NCBI GenBank assembly: GCA_964427505.1
Contig: CAYRUO010000002.1
Span: forward strand, 310,001 to 374,000
Direction of reading: 5' to 3'
DNA: 64,000 nucleotides
Source: Thermanaerothrix sp034436175
GTDB lineage: Bacteria; Chloroflexota; Anaerolineae; Anaerolineales; Anaerolineaceae
Shown: piece by piece, positions 1 to 8,968 of the stretch
Position numbering within the stretch: the first letter of the stretch is position 1
Layout: every line of letters begins with the position of its first letter
The notes under the pieces: model-generated
Databases searched by the model: none
Seen by the model: the letters and a program-made list of their open reading frames with translations, nothing else
Told to the model about the DNA's origin: nothing
Translations under genes and position numbers: made by a program

Positions 1-537
1 GCTTTACAAGCGGGTCTACCCATTGAACAACTCATGGCGGCTAACTGCCTGATCAGTCCGAACCTCATGCCAGACACCATCTTATACCTACCTGCATCAA
101 CGGTAACACCTCTGACAGATAACTTGGCTAGCCCAACCGTTACCGGTTGTGTTTTCCCACCCGGTTGGATCTTTTATCGGGTTCAACATGGAGACACATT
201 AACGCGCATCAGCGGGTTATACGGGATTAGTGTCTGGCAGTTGAAACAGGCCAACTGTCTGGAAACTGACACAATTATCACGGGTCAATATTTACGAGTA
301 CCCAATGTTGCCACACGTACCTTCACACCGACAGCGTCGCCTCAGCCCGAGATCCAACTCCCAAGCGATACTCCAATACCTCCCACTGTGACCCATACTT
401 TGGTAACACCGACGGTTACCCCTCTACCAACCGAAACCCCCACCCCAACAGCATCTTTAACCCCATCCTCAACCCTAACTGAAACACCAACACCCACTTC
501 AACAGAAATAACGATGGCGTTTGAAACCATCTCCTAA
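1..537 (+). CDS. LysM-domain protein, 5'-truncated by window edge
   Basis: The reading frame is open from base 1, so the true start lies upstream; the first ATG inside is at 34. Two LysM-like peptidoglycan-binding repeats are visible: a partial or degenerate one at the very start (LQAGLPIEQLMAANCL) and a complete one around 'YRVQHGDTLTRISGLYGI' ending in 'GQYLRVPN'. These are followed by a Pro/Thr-rich tail of about 60 residues. LysM repeats bind the N-acetylglucosamine backbone of cell-wall glycans, so an extracytoplasmic, wall-associated protein is expected. No catalytic domain is visible in this part; one could lie upstream. The next gene, an LCP protein on the same strand, also acts on the envelope. 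Confidence 0.75.
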   Translation, partial: ALQAGLPIEQLMAANCLISPNLMPDTILYLPASTVTPLTDNLASPTVTGCVFPPGWIFYRVQHGDTLTRISGLYGISVWQLKQANCLETDTIITGQYLRVPNVATRTFTPTASPQPEIQLPSDTPIPPTVTHTLVTPTVTPLPTETPTPTASLTPSSTLTETPTPTSTEITMAFETIS

Positions 538-603
538 ATTGAAACTTTTTGCCAGTCATAAACGTCATATAATAAACAAATCCCAGATATAAGTGTTTAG
601 GCT

Positions 604-1632
604 ATGAAAAAATTCTTGGTCCTTCTTGCTCTGCCCATACTCATTCTCATTTCAATCCTGGCGTGCAATTTGCCAGCGCAAATTACCGGCCAAAGTGGTG
701 CTATACCCATTGCCCAACAATGGGTTACCGTTGCTCCTAACGCCACAGCCACCCCAACGCCGTTTCTTCCTCAAACTGCTACCCCTCAACCCCTTCTCAC
801 TCCAACCTCGATCGAACCGACACTAACTCCAACCGTAACTCCTATACCCTGGGAAATTATTCCCGCCGATGGACAAGTCAATATTCTCGTGTTAGGCTCA
901 GATTGGCGCCCTGGGGCCGGCTACCGTACCGATGTCATCCTACTGGTCTCGCTCAATCCCAAACTGGGAACGGCCAGCTTGGTTTCATTCCCTCGCGATC
1001 TCTATGTAGATATTCCAGGACGAGGAAAAAACCGTATCAATACCGCCCATCCAGCTGGTGGGTTTCCGCTGACCGTGGCGACCTTCCAAAAGAACTTCGG
1101 AATCACGATTGATTATTATGTACTCACCAACTTCCAGGGGTTTGTTAACATTGTGGATAGCCTAGGTGGCATTGACGTCTATGCCGCTAAGAATCTCACC
1201 GATCAATGTAAACTTCCTCAGGCTCAAAACGGTTATTGCTCAGTTGGCCCCGGTTTGGTCCACATGGATGGGCAGACCGCTTTGTGGTATGTGCGCTCGC
1301 GTTACAGCACCAGCGACTTTGATCGCACGCGTCGCGAACAGGAAGTGTTAATTGCGCTGTTCAACAAACTAATGAGCCTAAATGCGATTGCCCGCGCGCC
1401 GGAACTCTACGAATATTATCGCTCTAGTGTAGAGACCAACCTTCCCCTTGACGTCGCGCTCTCGTTGGCGCCCCTCGCCCCTCAATTGTTGGCCGATCCC
1501 TCGCGCATCCAACGTTTCACAATTGGTCCCGGGCTGGTGACTCCTTACACGACCGAGAGCGGCGCTTACGTCCTCATTCCTAATGTCGAAGCCATCCGTG
1601 AAATCTTACGTCAAGCTCTGAACGCACAATAA
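604..1632 (+). CDS. LytR-CpsA-Psr (LCP) family envelope protein
   Basis: The 342-residue protein starts with a lipoprotein-type signal (hydrophobic stretch ending ISILAC), then a Thr/Pro-rich linker (about 45-85), then the LCP catalytic domain. Family hallmarks seen are the 'VNILVLGSDWRPG..YRTDVILL' opening, the 'SFPRDLYVDIPG' Arg/Asp motif and 'YVRSRYSTSDFDRTRREQEVL' near the domain end. LCP enzymes transfer undecaprenyl-pyrophosphate-linked glycopolymers onto peptidoglycan or other acceptors. The substrate in a Chloroflexota envelope cannot be told from sequence. A TATAAT box at 568-573 precedes the gene. A strong hairpin terminator follows it. Confidence 0.88.
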   Translation: MKKFLVLLALPILILISILACNLPAQITGQSGAIPIAQQWVTVAPNATATPTPFLPQTATPQPLLTPTSIEPTLTPTVTPIPWEIIPADGQVNILVLGSDWRPGAGYRTDVILLVSLNPKLGTASLVSFPRDLYVDIPGRGKNRINTAHPAGGFPLTVATFQKNFGITIDYYVLTNFQGFVNIVDSLGGIDVYAAKNLTDQCKLPQAQNGYCSVGPGLVHMDGQTALWYVRSRYSTSDFDRTRREQEVLIALFNKLMSLNAIARAPELYEYYRSSVETNLPLDVALSLAPLAPQLLADPSRIQRFTIGPGLVTPYTTESGAYVLIPNVEAIREILRQALNAQ

Positions 1633-1658
1633 ATCTTAACCTCTATACCCCATAATAA

Positions 1659-1693
1659 GACCAAACCCTCTGTAAAGAGGTTCTGGTCGTTTT
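1659..1693 (+). terminator. Rho-independent terminator after the LCP gene
   Basis: Arms 1659-1671 (GACCAAACCCTCT) and 1676-1688 (AGAGGTTCTGGTC) pair almost perfectly around a GTAA loop. They are followed by GTTTT at 1689-1693. It lies 26 bp after the LCP stop codon. Confidence 0.8.
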
Positions 1694-1745
1694 CCTTAAA
1701 GGCTACTATAATTTATTCATCTATACGAAAATACGGAGCCAATTC

Positions 1746-2672
1746 ATGAACGAACATTACGAAATCCCCTCTCACATTACAGCGCAAACCCCCTTAATCC
1801 CCATTATTCGTGCTTGGGAAATCTACCTTCAGGATCAAGGCAAATCTCCGTATACGATCAAATCTTTTACCAGCGATCTCTCATTGCTAGCATCCTACCT
1901 TCCCCCAGACCGTGCTGTTGGAGAAATATCCACACGAGAATTAAATAATTTCTTGAGTTGGTTGCAACACGGGCGCGGCGTCCCCTGTAGTCCCAAAAGC
2001 CTGGCCCGCCGCATTACAGCCATCAAAGCCTTCTTCCGCTGGCTATATCAAAATGGACGTATTGCTGCTGATCCAGCCGAAAAAGTCATCCAATACTCCG
2101 TTATTAGCCCACTTCCCCAGGTACTCACCCCCGAGGAAGAGCAAAAAATCCTGGAAGTCGCTGAGGCTTACCGTCATGCTCGCAAACCCGATGCGCGTCC
2201 TTTTACCTTGGTAAGTCTATTGCTCCACACCGGCATCAAGAAAGGGGAATGTCTCAACATTCACCTTAACCATATTGATACATCTAACCCCGAAGCCCCT
2301 TTCCTCTTCGTTCGTTACAGCAACCCTCGTAATCGCTATAAAGAACGCAAGCTCCCTTTACCCCCCGCCTGGATCGAGGTCTATCGCGAGTACTTGGAAC
2401 AATATCAGCCCCGAGAGACATTGTTCCCGTGGTCCGCGCGGCGCTTAGAGTATCTGCTCGAAGACCTAGGCGAGGAAGCCGGTCTCACCAAGCACCTTTC
2501 TTTCGACATGTGTCGCTGGACATGTGCTCTTCGCGACTGGCTTTCGGGCATGGATCGGGAGCAGATTCGCCAAAAATTAGGAATATCAAAGATTCAGTGG
2601 CGGGAAATCGGAATGAAATTACAGCGATTGGAAAATGATGTTACCCAACAGCAATTATCGCCGGAAACCTAG
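1746..2672 (+). CDS. Degenerate tyrosine-recombinase (XerC/D-like) homologue, probably non-catalytic
   Basis: This 308-residue protein has the two-domain layout of Xer recombinases: a SAM-like N-terminal core-binding domain (about 15-110, 'YLQDQGKSPYTIKSFTSDLSLL', 'RRITAIKAFFRWLYQNG') and a C-terminal domain (about 125-290). The active site is broken. The box I Arg of TGLR is Lys165 (TGIKKGE). The box II HxxR region reads D254-M-C-R257. The LGH His is Ile280. No Tyr occurs anywhere after residue 236, so the nucleophile is absent. The N-terminal DNA-binding fold looks intact, so a structural DNA-binding role is possible. A TATAAT at 1707-1712 gives a likely promoter. It converges on tilS with a 4-bp overlap of stop codons. 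Confidence 0.75.
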   Translation: MNEHYEIPSHITAQTPLIPIIRAWEIYLQDQGKSPYTIKSFTSDLSLLASYLPPDRAVGEISTRELNNFLSWLQHGRGVPCSPKSLARRITAIKAFFRWLYQNGRIAADPAEKVIQYSVISPLPQVLTPEEEQKILEVAEAYRHARKPDARPFTLVSLLLHTGIKKGECLNIHLNHIDTSNPEAPFLFVRYSNPRNRYKERKLPLPPAWIEVYREYLEQYQPRETLFPWSARRLEYLLEDLGEEAGLTKHLSFDMCRWTCALRDWLSGMDREQIRQKLGISKIQWREIGMKLQRLENDVTQQQLSPET

Positions 2673-4084
2673 TCCTGGCGATATAGTCTTAACATCAACA
2701 CCTCACGCGTGAGCGGTGTGAGCCGATAAGGATGGGCAATTCGGAAGCCTGGAACCCACACCAGCGAATCTCCTGAAAAGACAAGTGGCCAACGGTCTCG
2801 CGCCCAGCGCGGTAAATGCACATTGACCATAAAATCCGAAAGGCGCATCGGCCCCGGCATACCATAAGGCCAAAAGCGATCACCAGATTTTCTCGTCCTC
2901 ACAAGAAGGGGTAAATCCACAGTGGCATAGTCCAGGTAGGCGGTAAATGGGTCCGGTTCCTCAGGGATAGAAATTTCGTTGGCATGCAACAAAGAGGTCT
3001 CTAAAACCCATTCATCCGCTAAGGTTAAGCGCTCCGGCACACTCACCAATAACGAAATTTCAGGTGCGACCAAAGGCCAATCAGGCATAACCGGCCAGTT
3101 CCCTCGGGGAAAGAAATAAACTAACGAATGGTCAATAACAACCTGAACACCGCCTTCCATTTCAACCTGCCCTAGATGTCCCCCTTTAATAAAATTCATC
3201 ACCCGTGTGACAGAAATAAAATTACTACCGAATTGTTCACGCGAAAAACGGCCAGCTGCCTCTTTGATCAGATAAGCCTGTACACCTTCGGCCTCAGCAC
3301 AGAACTCAACCCGTTTTAAAGCAAGATAACCTGGCGCTGCTTCTTCTAGGCATCTCTGCCAGGCACTTTGCGCAACTTGATCTATGATTTGATAATCGGC
3401 CTGCAAACTGAAAGCCATTCGCCACAAATGACGTCGAATTTGGGGGTTGTAGGTTTCGAGGATCGGAAGAAGTTCGTGGCGAACCCGATTGCGCAAGAAA
3501 CGCAGGTCACGATTCGTGACATCTTGACGGTAGGAAATCCCGGCCTGCTCCAAATAGCGTTCGATATCCTTTCGCCACACGCCTAATAAAGGACGCACAA
3601 GCGGAATCGCCGTTGAAAATTCTTCCAGAAGTGTGCGGAAACGCATCCCACATAATCCTTTCAGCCCACTCCCTCGTAAAAGGTGTAATAGGACGGTTTC
3701 AACCTGATCGTCCGCAGTGTGTCCAACAGCCACCGCCTGACACGCATTTGTCTCCGCTGCCTCGAAGAGAAAGCGATACCGCATTTGTCGGGCTGCGGCT
3801 TCAAGTGAAAGCCCCTTTTGTTTAGCATATGCCTTGACATCATTTTGCCCCAGCACGAAGCGGCAGTTGAGATGTTTTGCCTGCTCACTCACCCATTCGG
3901 CGTCGGCTCTGGAATCAGGACGCAAACCATGATCAAAGTGAGCAACCACAACCGGAAACCCCAACTCAAGGAAGCGCCGCCACAAGAAAACGCTATCCGG
4001 GCCTCCTGAAACTCCTACCAGAAGCGGAGCGTTCTTATTTAGCCCACAAACATCACACAGCAATTCCTCGTTTACTGGTCGCAT
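2669..4084 (-). CDS. tilS: tRNA(Ile)-lysidine synthase TilS
   Basis: TilS adds lysine to C34 of the CAU-anticodon tRNA-Ile using ATP, changing its specificity from AUG to AUA. The 471-residue protein shows the N-type ATP pyrophosphatase P-loop 'GVSGGPDSVF' near residue 25, 'HFDHGLRPDSRADAEWV', and 'VAVGHTADDQVETVLLHLLRGSGLKGL' with the family's HxxDDQ(V/A)ET motif. The middle (about 200-330) is the TilS substrate-binding region. The C-terminal part with 'RTRKSGDRFWPYGM' matches the C-terminal lysidine-synthase domain (the GD.F.P.G pattern). Length is normal for the family. It is a stand-alone minus-strand gene, with the dead Xer homologue converging on it. Confidence 0.93.
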   Translation of the reverse strand: MRPVNEELLCDVCGLNKNAPLLVGVSGGPDSVFLWRRFLELGFPVVVAHFDHGLRPDSRADAEWVSEQAKHLNCRFVLGQNDVKAYAKQKGLSLEAAARQMRYRFLFEAAETNACQAVAVGHTADDQVETVLLHLLRGSGLKGLCGMRFRTLLEEFSTAIPLVRPLLGVWRKDIERYLEQAGISYRQDVTNRDLRFLRNRVRHELLPILETYNPQIRRHLWRMAFSLQADYQIIDQVAQSAWQRCLEEAAPGYLALKRVEFCAEAEGVQAYLIKEAAGRFSREQFGSNFISVTRVMNFIKGGHLGQVEMEGGVQVVIDHSLVYFFPRGNWPVMPDWPLVAPEISLLVSVPERLTLADEWVLETSLLHANEISIPEEPDPFTAYLDYATVDLPLLVRTRKSGDRFWPYGMPGPMRLSDFMVNVHLPRWARDRWPLVFSGDSLVWVPGFRIAHPYRLTPLTREVLMLRLYRQD

Positions 4085-4175
4085 CCTTTGTTGTTTCTCC
4101 TTCCTAGATTGGATTATAAATCCTTCCCATTGATCTCAAATTTAGCCTAAGCAAGGCATTGTTAGGGTTTCAATC

Positions 4176-4204
4176 TTGTCTCGCATTTAAGATTGTGCTA
4201 GACT
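4176..4204 (+). promoter_or_regulatory. Sigma70-type promoter for the receiver-CpaE gene
   Basis: The -35 TTGTCT at 4176-4181 and the -10 TAGACT at 4199-4204 are separated by 17 bp, and lie 33 bp before the start codon. A GGAG ribosome-binding sequence precedes the ATG. Confidence 0.55.
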
Positions 4205-4237
4205 GCTAAGGAGCATTGTAAACGGAGTAACTTCAAT

Positions 4238-5389
4238 ATGGCAGAGAAAATTCTGGTTATTGATGATGATCTGGAAACCTTGCGGCTTGTCGGCCTAATG
4301 TTGCAAAAGCAAGGCTACCATGTTGTCACCGCGGCTTCGGGAGAAGAAGGGATACAGGTAGCCTTGCGTGAGCAACCCGATCTCATCCTACTCGATGTGA
4401 TGATGCCGGGTTTAGATGGATTTGAAGTTACTCGCCGATTACGTCAAAATCCCGAAACCAGTTCAATTCCCATCCTGATCTTCACCGCAAAATCTCAAGT
4501 AGAAGACAAGGTCGAAGGATACGAAGCAGGCGCCGATGATTATCTTACTAAACCGATTCACCCTGCCGAATTGATTGCTCATATCAAAGCCTTACTCGGG
4601 CGAAGTCGTGCACGTCGGGAAGCCGCCCTACCTCGAGGATATGTCCTTGGTCTGACTGCGGCTAAGGGAGGGATAGGGCTTTCAACCCTCGCCCTAAATC
4701 TTGGACTGGCATGCTATCAACGCAGTAAGAGTGAGGTTATACTGGCTGAACTTCGCCTCGGCGAAGGAACATGGGCTGAAATGTTAAGTCTCCATGATGA
4801 CCAAGCCCTGAAATCACTGCTCAGCCTTCCCCCTCACGAAATCACTCGTTCTAACGTAGACAGCCATCTTCTGCGCACGACGTTGGGAGTACGATTGTTG
4901 CTGTCACCGCGTCAGGTAGAAAGTTATACCCCTCTCTTCGCCGGGATGGGCGAAAAATTGGTTGCCATTACCCGCCACATGGCTACATTAGCCTCATTGA
5001 TCATCCTAGATATCGGTACCCCATTCCTCCCCGGTTATATAGATATCCTCAACCAGTGTGACGAGGTGATGGTTGTTACCGAATCTCAGCCCTTTACCTT
5101 AAAACTTACTCGCCGTCTGATCACCGATCTGGAAGGCTATGGCTTTGGAAAATCTAAAATTATGTCAATCGTACTGAACAATCGCATGCGCGCTGATCTT
5201 CAATACACGATTACCCAGGTACAAGACACCTTAGAACACGCCGTGAGCGCAACCATTTCTCCGGTTCCGGAATTGGCCTACCACGCCGCAATGCGATCCA
5301 CCCCCCTCTTGCACATCCAACCCGAAGGGCTCTATGCCCAACAGGTAATGCAACTGGCATCTCAATACGTTGAACGCACGCGCGTCTAA
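4238..5389 (+). CDS. Receiver domain fused to CpaE/MinD-like ATPase
   Basis: Residues 1-120 form a canonical response-regulator receiver: acidic triad D9-D11, phospho-acceptor Asp53 (LLDVMMPG) and Lys105 (DYLTKPIHP). Residues about 135-383 are a SIMIBI/MinD-type ATPase of the CpaE group, known from Tad/Flp pilus localisation. The deviant Walker A is K143-GGIGLST: the signature Lys is kept but the GK lysine is Leu. The later 'LIILDIGTPF' is Walker B-like. The usual catalytic Asp strand reads LAELRLGEG. No Tad pilus genes occur in this window, so a pilus role is not supported by context. The sirtuin gene starts 5 bp after the stop, implying co-transcription. ATP hydrolysis may be weak or absent. 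Confidence 0.82.
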   Translation: MAEKILVIDDDLETLRLVGLMLQKQGYHVVTAASGEEGIQVALREQPDLILLDVMMPGLDGFEVTRRLRQNPETSSIPILIFTAKSQVEDKVEGYEAGADDYLTKPIHPAELIAHIKALLGRSRARREAALPRGYVLGLTAAKGGIGLSTLALNLGLACYQRSKSEVILAELRLGEGTWAEMLSLHDDQALKSLLSLPPHEITRSNVDSHLLRTTLGVRLLLSPRQVESYTPLFAGMGEKLVAITRHMATLASLIILDIGTPFLPGYIDILNQCDEVMVVTESQPFTLKLTRRLITDLEGYGFGKSKIMSIVLNNRMRADLQYTITQVQDTLEHAVSATISPVPELAYHAAMRSTPLLHIQPEGLYAQQVMQLASQYVERTRV

Positions 5390-5394
5390 CGTCC

Positions 5395-6171
5395 ATGCCT
5401 GATCTTGATCTAGAAAATGCCATTCAAACCATAGCCGAGTGGATACGCAACGGACGCCATGTGGTGGCTCTAACGGGTGCCGGTATATCCACACCTTCGG
5501 GAATTCCCGACTTTCGCTCTCCCCGAACCGGCCTCTGGGAACGTGACAACCCTTTAGAAGTTGCTTCCTGGCGCGCATTTCGCCATCATCCTCATCGCTT
5601 TTTTGAGTGGCTACGACCGCTTGCCGAAAAATCATGGTATGCACAGCCGAACCCGGCTCATATTGCATTAGCCAACCTTCAGAAGGTTGGTTACCTGAAA
5701 GCCATTATCACTCAGAATATTGATAACTTGCATCAGCGTGCTGGTGCAACACAGGTTATCGAGCTCCACGGTTCGCTACGAACTCTCTCCTGTTTGAATT
5801 GTCAGCGCCAGTACAAAACGGAGAATTTCATTGAAGCCTTTCTAACGCAAGGTGAGCCACCCCGTTGTCCTAATTGCCGTGCTTTTCTCAAGCCCGACAT
5901 TGTGCTTTTCGAGGAAATGCTTCCTGTAGAAGCCTGGGAGGAAGCCCAACATCACTGTGAGAAAGCCGATCTTTTATTGGTGATTGGTAGCTCTCTTGAA
6001 GTAATCCCCGCAGCCCAACTACCCCTTTATACCCTCGAAAACGGCGGCAAGGTGGCGATTATTACCCTCTCTCCCACCTATCTCGATCACGAAGCCACCC
6101 TTGTCCTCCACCGTGATGTTCTGGAAGTTATTCCATCTATCGCTACCCTCGTATTGGGTAAAGCCGTCTAA
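5395..6171 (+). CDS. NAD+-dependent protein deacylase (sirtuin, Sir2 family)
   Basis: Sirtuins remove acyl groups from protein lysines using NAD+. The 258-residue protein shows the NAD-binding motifs GAGIS (28-32), 'GIPDFRS' and 'TQNIDNLHQRAG', the catalytic His125 in 'ELHGS', and a four-cysteine zinc ribbon C133/C136 and C158/C161. The second NAD segment 'IGSSLEVIPAAQLP' is also present. The length is that of a compact bacterial CobB-type enzyme. The ATG lies 5 bp after the receiver-CpaE stop, so the two are probably one operon. It converges on degV with a 4-bp stop-codon overlap. The substrate acyl type is not determinable: the Tyr/Arg pair of desuccinylases was not seen. Confidence 0.92.
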   Translation: MPDLDLENAIQTIAEWIRNGRHVVALTGAGISTPSGIPDFRSPRTGLWERDNPLEVASWRAFRHHPHRFFEWLRPLAEKSWYAQPNPAHIALANLQKVGYLKAIITQNIDNLHQRAGATQVIELHGSLRTLSCLNCQRQYKTENFIEAFLTQGEPPRCPNCRAFLKPDIVLFEEMLPVEAWEEAQHHCEKADLLLVIGSSLEVIPAAQLPLYTLENGGKVAIITLSPTYLDHEATLVLHRDVLEVIPSIATLVLGKAV

Positions 6172-7028
6172 GTCAAATCTTCAAATATTTCCATCGGCGC
6201 TACCCCAACCCCCACAATGCCCTCTCCCCCATGAGCACCTAGCACCGGCCCAATGGTAGCCGGGGGTAAGAAGTGGCACTTAAACAATGACTTGAGACGT
6301 TCGGTTAGAATGGTCACACCTTCGGGGTTTTGGCTATGCGCAATTTGAATCCTCAACGGGCTTCCAGGGGAAAATCGCTTGGCAATATAGTCTGCTTGAG
6401 CCAGAATCGCCCGCCGTAGTGAGAATTCCTTACCCAGTTCAACAATAGTTCCCGCTTTCAAGTCAAACGCCATGATAGGTTTAATATTCATTAGAGAACC
6501 TACTAACCCTTTGAGGTGCCCTACTCTGCCTCCTGCAATAATATACTTGAGTGTAGGCAGCATAAAGATACCAAACATTGTGTCTCGGATTCGATTCAAC
6601 AGTTGGAGAATGCGCTCCAATGACCAGCCAGCCTGAACCGCTCTGGCTGCCATCTCAGCACACCATCCTACAATGACCGAAACACCACCGGTATCGAAGA
6701 AGGTAATCCTCGCCTCAGGCACCATCGCGGCAGCCGTTCGAGCCGCGCTGAGCGTACCACTAAGGGCAGAAGATAAATGAATTGAAAAGATCTCCGGATC
6801 TTGTTTCGCCAGTTCACGATAAACCGAAACAAACTCCCCAACCGAGGGTTGAGATGTTCGAGGCATTTCTCCCCCACGCAACCGAAGATAAAAATCCTCA
6901 TGACGGATATCCACACCACTCCGATAGGTGGTTTCACCAAACATCACATATAACGGCACCACATGAATTTTCAATCCTTCTAATTGCTCAGGGGCAAAAT
7001 CTGCAGCGCTGTCTGTGACTACCAGCAT
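6168..7028 (-). CDS. DegV family fatty-acid-binding protein
   Basis: Members bind a long-chain fatty acid and act with fatty acid kinase FakA as FakB-type carriers. The 286-residue protein begins with the typical 'MLVVTDSAADF..EQLE' and has 'VPLYVMFGETTYRSGVDI', 'PRTSQPSVGEF', 'HLSSALSGTLSAARTAA', and the C-terminal 'IGPVLGAHGGEGIVGV', all family hallmarks. It starts 29 bp after mutL on the same strand with a GGAGG ribosome-binding site (GGAGGTTT before ATG), so it probably shares the mutL transcript. No fakA is in view. Confidence 0.88.
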   Translation of the reverse strand: MLVVTDSAADFAPEQLEGLKIHVVPLYVMFGETTYRSGVDIRHEDFYLRLRGGEMPRTSQPSVGEFVSVYRELAKQDPEIFSIHLSSALSGTLSAARTAAAMVPEARITFFDTGGVSVIVGWCAEMAARAVQAGWSLERILQLLNRIRDTMFGIFMLPTLKYIIAGGRVGHLKGLVGSLMNIKPIMAFDLKAGTIVELGKEFSLRRAILAQADYIAKRFSPGSPLRIQIAHSQNPEGVTILTERLKSLFKCHFLPPATIGPVLGAHGGEGIVGVGVAPMEIFEDLT

Positions 7029-7057
7029 AAACCTCCAATGCTCCTTATTAGCGTTGA

Positions 7058-8824
7058 TTAACGACTTCCCCGCCGTCCGAACTGACGCTCCAACACTTCA
7101 ACAGAGAGATGGATCATCGTGGGCCGCCCATGCGGGCATGTCCGTGGTGACTCGCAGGCCTCCAAATCTCTCAGTAAGGCTTCCTGTTCCTCACGTGAAA
7201 GCACTTGTCCGCCTTTGACAGCGGCTCGCTTGCAAATCCGTGCAATCAGTCGCGCTTCTGTTTCTCTTTCTAAGAGAGATTCGTCTTCCTCGAAGGAATC
7301 CAAGAGAGATTGTAATATCACAACCGGATCACTATTTCTCAAAATAGCCGGAACAGATCGTATCAAAAAGGTATCCCCTCCAAACGGCTCAACCTCAAAA
7401 CCCCATTGGCGCAACATCGGTATATAGTGTTGAAATTCATCTACTCTAACCCCCGGTATCCGAATGGGTTGCGGGTTCAATAACGGCTGCACCGCCAACC
7501 CCTGTTCTCGTTCACGCAACATTCGCTCAAACAGCACCCGTTCATGGGCGGCATGCTGATCAATCAGATAGAGCCCATCTGGACCTTCGGCGACCAAATA
7601 CGTTGCCCCTACTTGTCCTACTAGGCGTAGCAAAGGAATGCGAGACTCAGGCAAAAGGGTTTGTTGAGGAATTGGTGAGGCAGGTAACGGAGCATTAAGT
7701 TCCGAGGGTGAAGGAACTTCCTGAGCGTCTCTCGGCGCAGTTTCACCTTTCAGATCAGCGGCCATTTGCCAGGCCGGATCTACAACCTGATGAGGCGTTC
7801 CTGACGACCAAACGGAAGGTGGAATATGGATGCCGACGGGTTGAGCGAGCAATGCTCGCCGCACTGCGCGTTGCACAGCCGAGAAAACTCGCTCGGGTTG
7901 ACGGAACCGCACCTCGGCTTTCGTGGGATGAACATTGACATCCACCGCTTCAGGTTCTATCTGGATGAACAACAACGTCACAGGATAACGTCCTACCATT
8001 AACATCGTGTGATAGGCCTGAAGTAGCGCAGAGGTCAGCGCCGTGTCTTGAATCCAACGCCCATTGACAAAGAAGGTGATATCTCTGCGATTAGAACGGG
8101 TAAGCGCGATAGGGCTCGTGAATCCCTGGATGGATACATCCGATTCTTCCAAAATGACCTCGAGCATCTGGCGCGCCACATCCACCCCATAATACGTTGC
8201 TAAGATTTCGCGCCGATCCCCGTGACCGTAGGTCTGCAAGAATACCTTGCCATCGTGAATTAAGCGAAACCGCACCTCGGGATAAGCAATCGCGTACCGA
8301 CTGATCAGAGCGTTGATCAAATTCCGTTCTGTCGTGTCTTGTTTAAGAAATTTGAGCCGTGCCGGAACGTTATAGAATAGATCTTCAACCCGCACAACTG
8401 TCCCCGGTGGCACACCAGCCGGCTCATAGATCTCAACTTTTCCCCCTTGAACAACAATTTTTCCTCCATGTTTGGCACTGGCAGGGCAAGATATCAGCGT
8501 TAACCGCGAGACAGCCGCAATTGAGGCCAAGGCCTCACCGCGAAATCCAAGAGTGTGAATATTGAACAAATCTTCTGCTGTTTTCAACTTGCTGGTGGCA
8601 AAGCGCGCAATGGCCAGCGGCAACTCTTCATAAGAGATACCACACCCATTATCCGCAACCTCAATTAAGCGCTTCCCTGCCTCACTGGTTTCAACGATGA
8701 TCTCGTTTGCCCCCGCATCCAGTGCATTTTCAACCAGTTCCTTGATCACCGAAACCGGGCGTTCAACCACTTCACCCGCCGCTATTTTTGCGGCTACATC
8801 TTCAGGCAAGACTTTTATCGGCAT
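7058..8824 (-). CDS. mutL: DNA mismatch repair protein MutL (endonuclease-type)
   Basis: The 588-residue protein has the GHKL ATPase N-terminus ('ENALDAGANEI', 'DNGCGISYEEL', 'TLGFRGEALASI'), a transducer domain ('VDVNVHPTKAEVRF'), a variable linker (about 335-395) and the C-terminal dimerisation domain. The C-terminus carries the metal-dependent nicking-endonuclease motif DQHAAHERVLFE at 422-433, matching DQHA(x)2E(x)4E, and the zinc-binding 'CPHGRPT'. It is therefore of the MutH-independent type. No mutS lies beside it. A TATAAT box reads on the minus strand at 8863-8868. DegV follows it, probably in the same operon. Confidence 0.95.
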   Translation of the reverse strand: MPIKVLPEDVAAKIAAGEVVERPVSVIKELVENALDAGANEIIVETSEAGKRLIEVADNGCGISYEELPLAIARFATSKLKTAEDLFNIHTLGFRGEALASIAAVSRLTLISCPASAKHGGKIVVQGGKVEIYEPAGVPPGTVVRVEDLFYNVPARLKFLKQDTTERNLINALISRYAIAYPEVRFRLIHDGKVFLQTYGHGDRREILATYYGVDVARQMLEVILEESDVSIQGFTSPIALTRSNRRDITFFVNGRWIQDTALTSALLQAYHTMLMVGRYPVTLLFIQIEPEAVDVNVHPTKAEVRFRQPERVFSAVQRAVRRALLAQPVGIHIPPSVWSSGTPHQVVDPAWQMAADLKGETAPRDAQEVPSPSELNAPLPASPIPQQTLLPESRIPLLRLVGQVGATYLVAEGPDGLYLIDQHAAHERVLFERMLREREQGLAVQPLLNPQPIRIPGVRVDEFQHYIPMLRQWGFEVEPFGGDTFLIRSVPAILRNSDPVVILQSLLDSFEEDESLLERETEARLIARICKRAAVKGGQVLSREEQEALLRDLEACESPRTCPHGRPTMIHLSVEVLERQFGRRGSR

Positions 8825-8932
8825 CGTTCACCTAGATCCTCTATGATTACCGGGTCGTTCTAATTATATCTATGAAATCCCCCCTTCGCTCACAGGTGGA
8901 TAACAAAGCACCCCAAATACGAAGTTCACCTC

Positions 8933-8961
8933 TTCTCATCCCCTCACAAACTCGTTATACT
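8933..8961 (+). promoter_or_regulatory. Promoter of the HAD gene, leaderless geometry
   Basis: The -35-like TTCTCA at 8933-8938 is followed after 17 bp by the -10 TATACT at 8956-8961. Only 7 bp separate the -10 box from the ATG at 8969, so transcription should begin at or next to the start codon. No Shine-Dalgarno sequence is present. Confidence 0.5.
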
Positions 8962-8968
8962 GCAAAAC

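Noticed and set aside
420..520. Repeated CCAACACC-like units, also seen near 26500 and 30000-30080.
   Set aside because: They encode Thr/Pro linkers in three unrelated proteins; low-complexity coding, not a DNA repeat family or CRISPR.
342..530. Minus-strand ORF opposite the LysM protein tail.
   Set aside because: Val/Gly-rich mirror of the Pro/Thr-rich tail codons; a compositional shadow.
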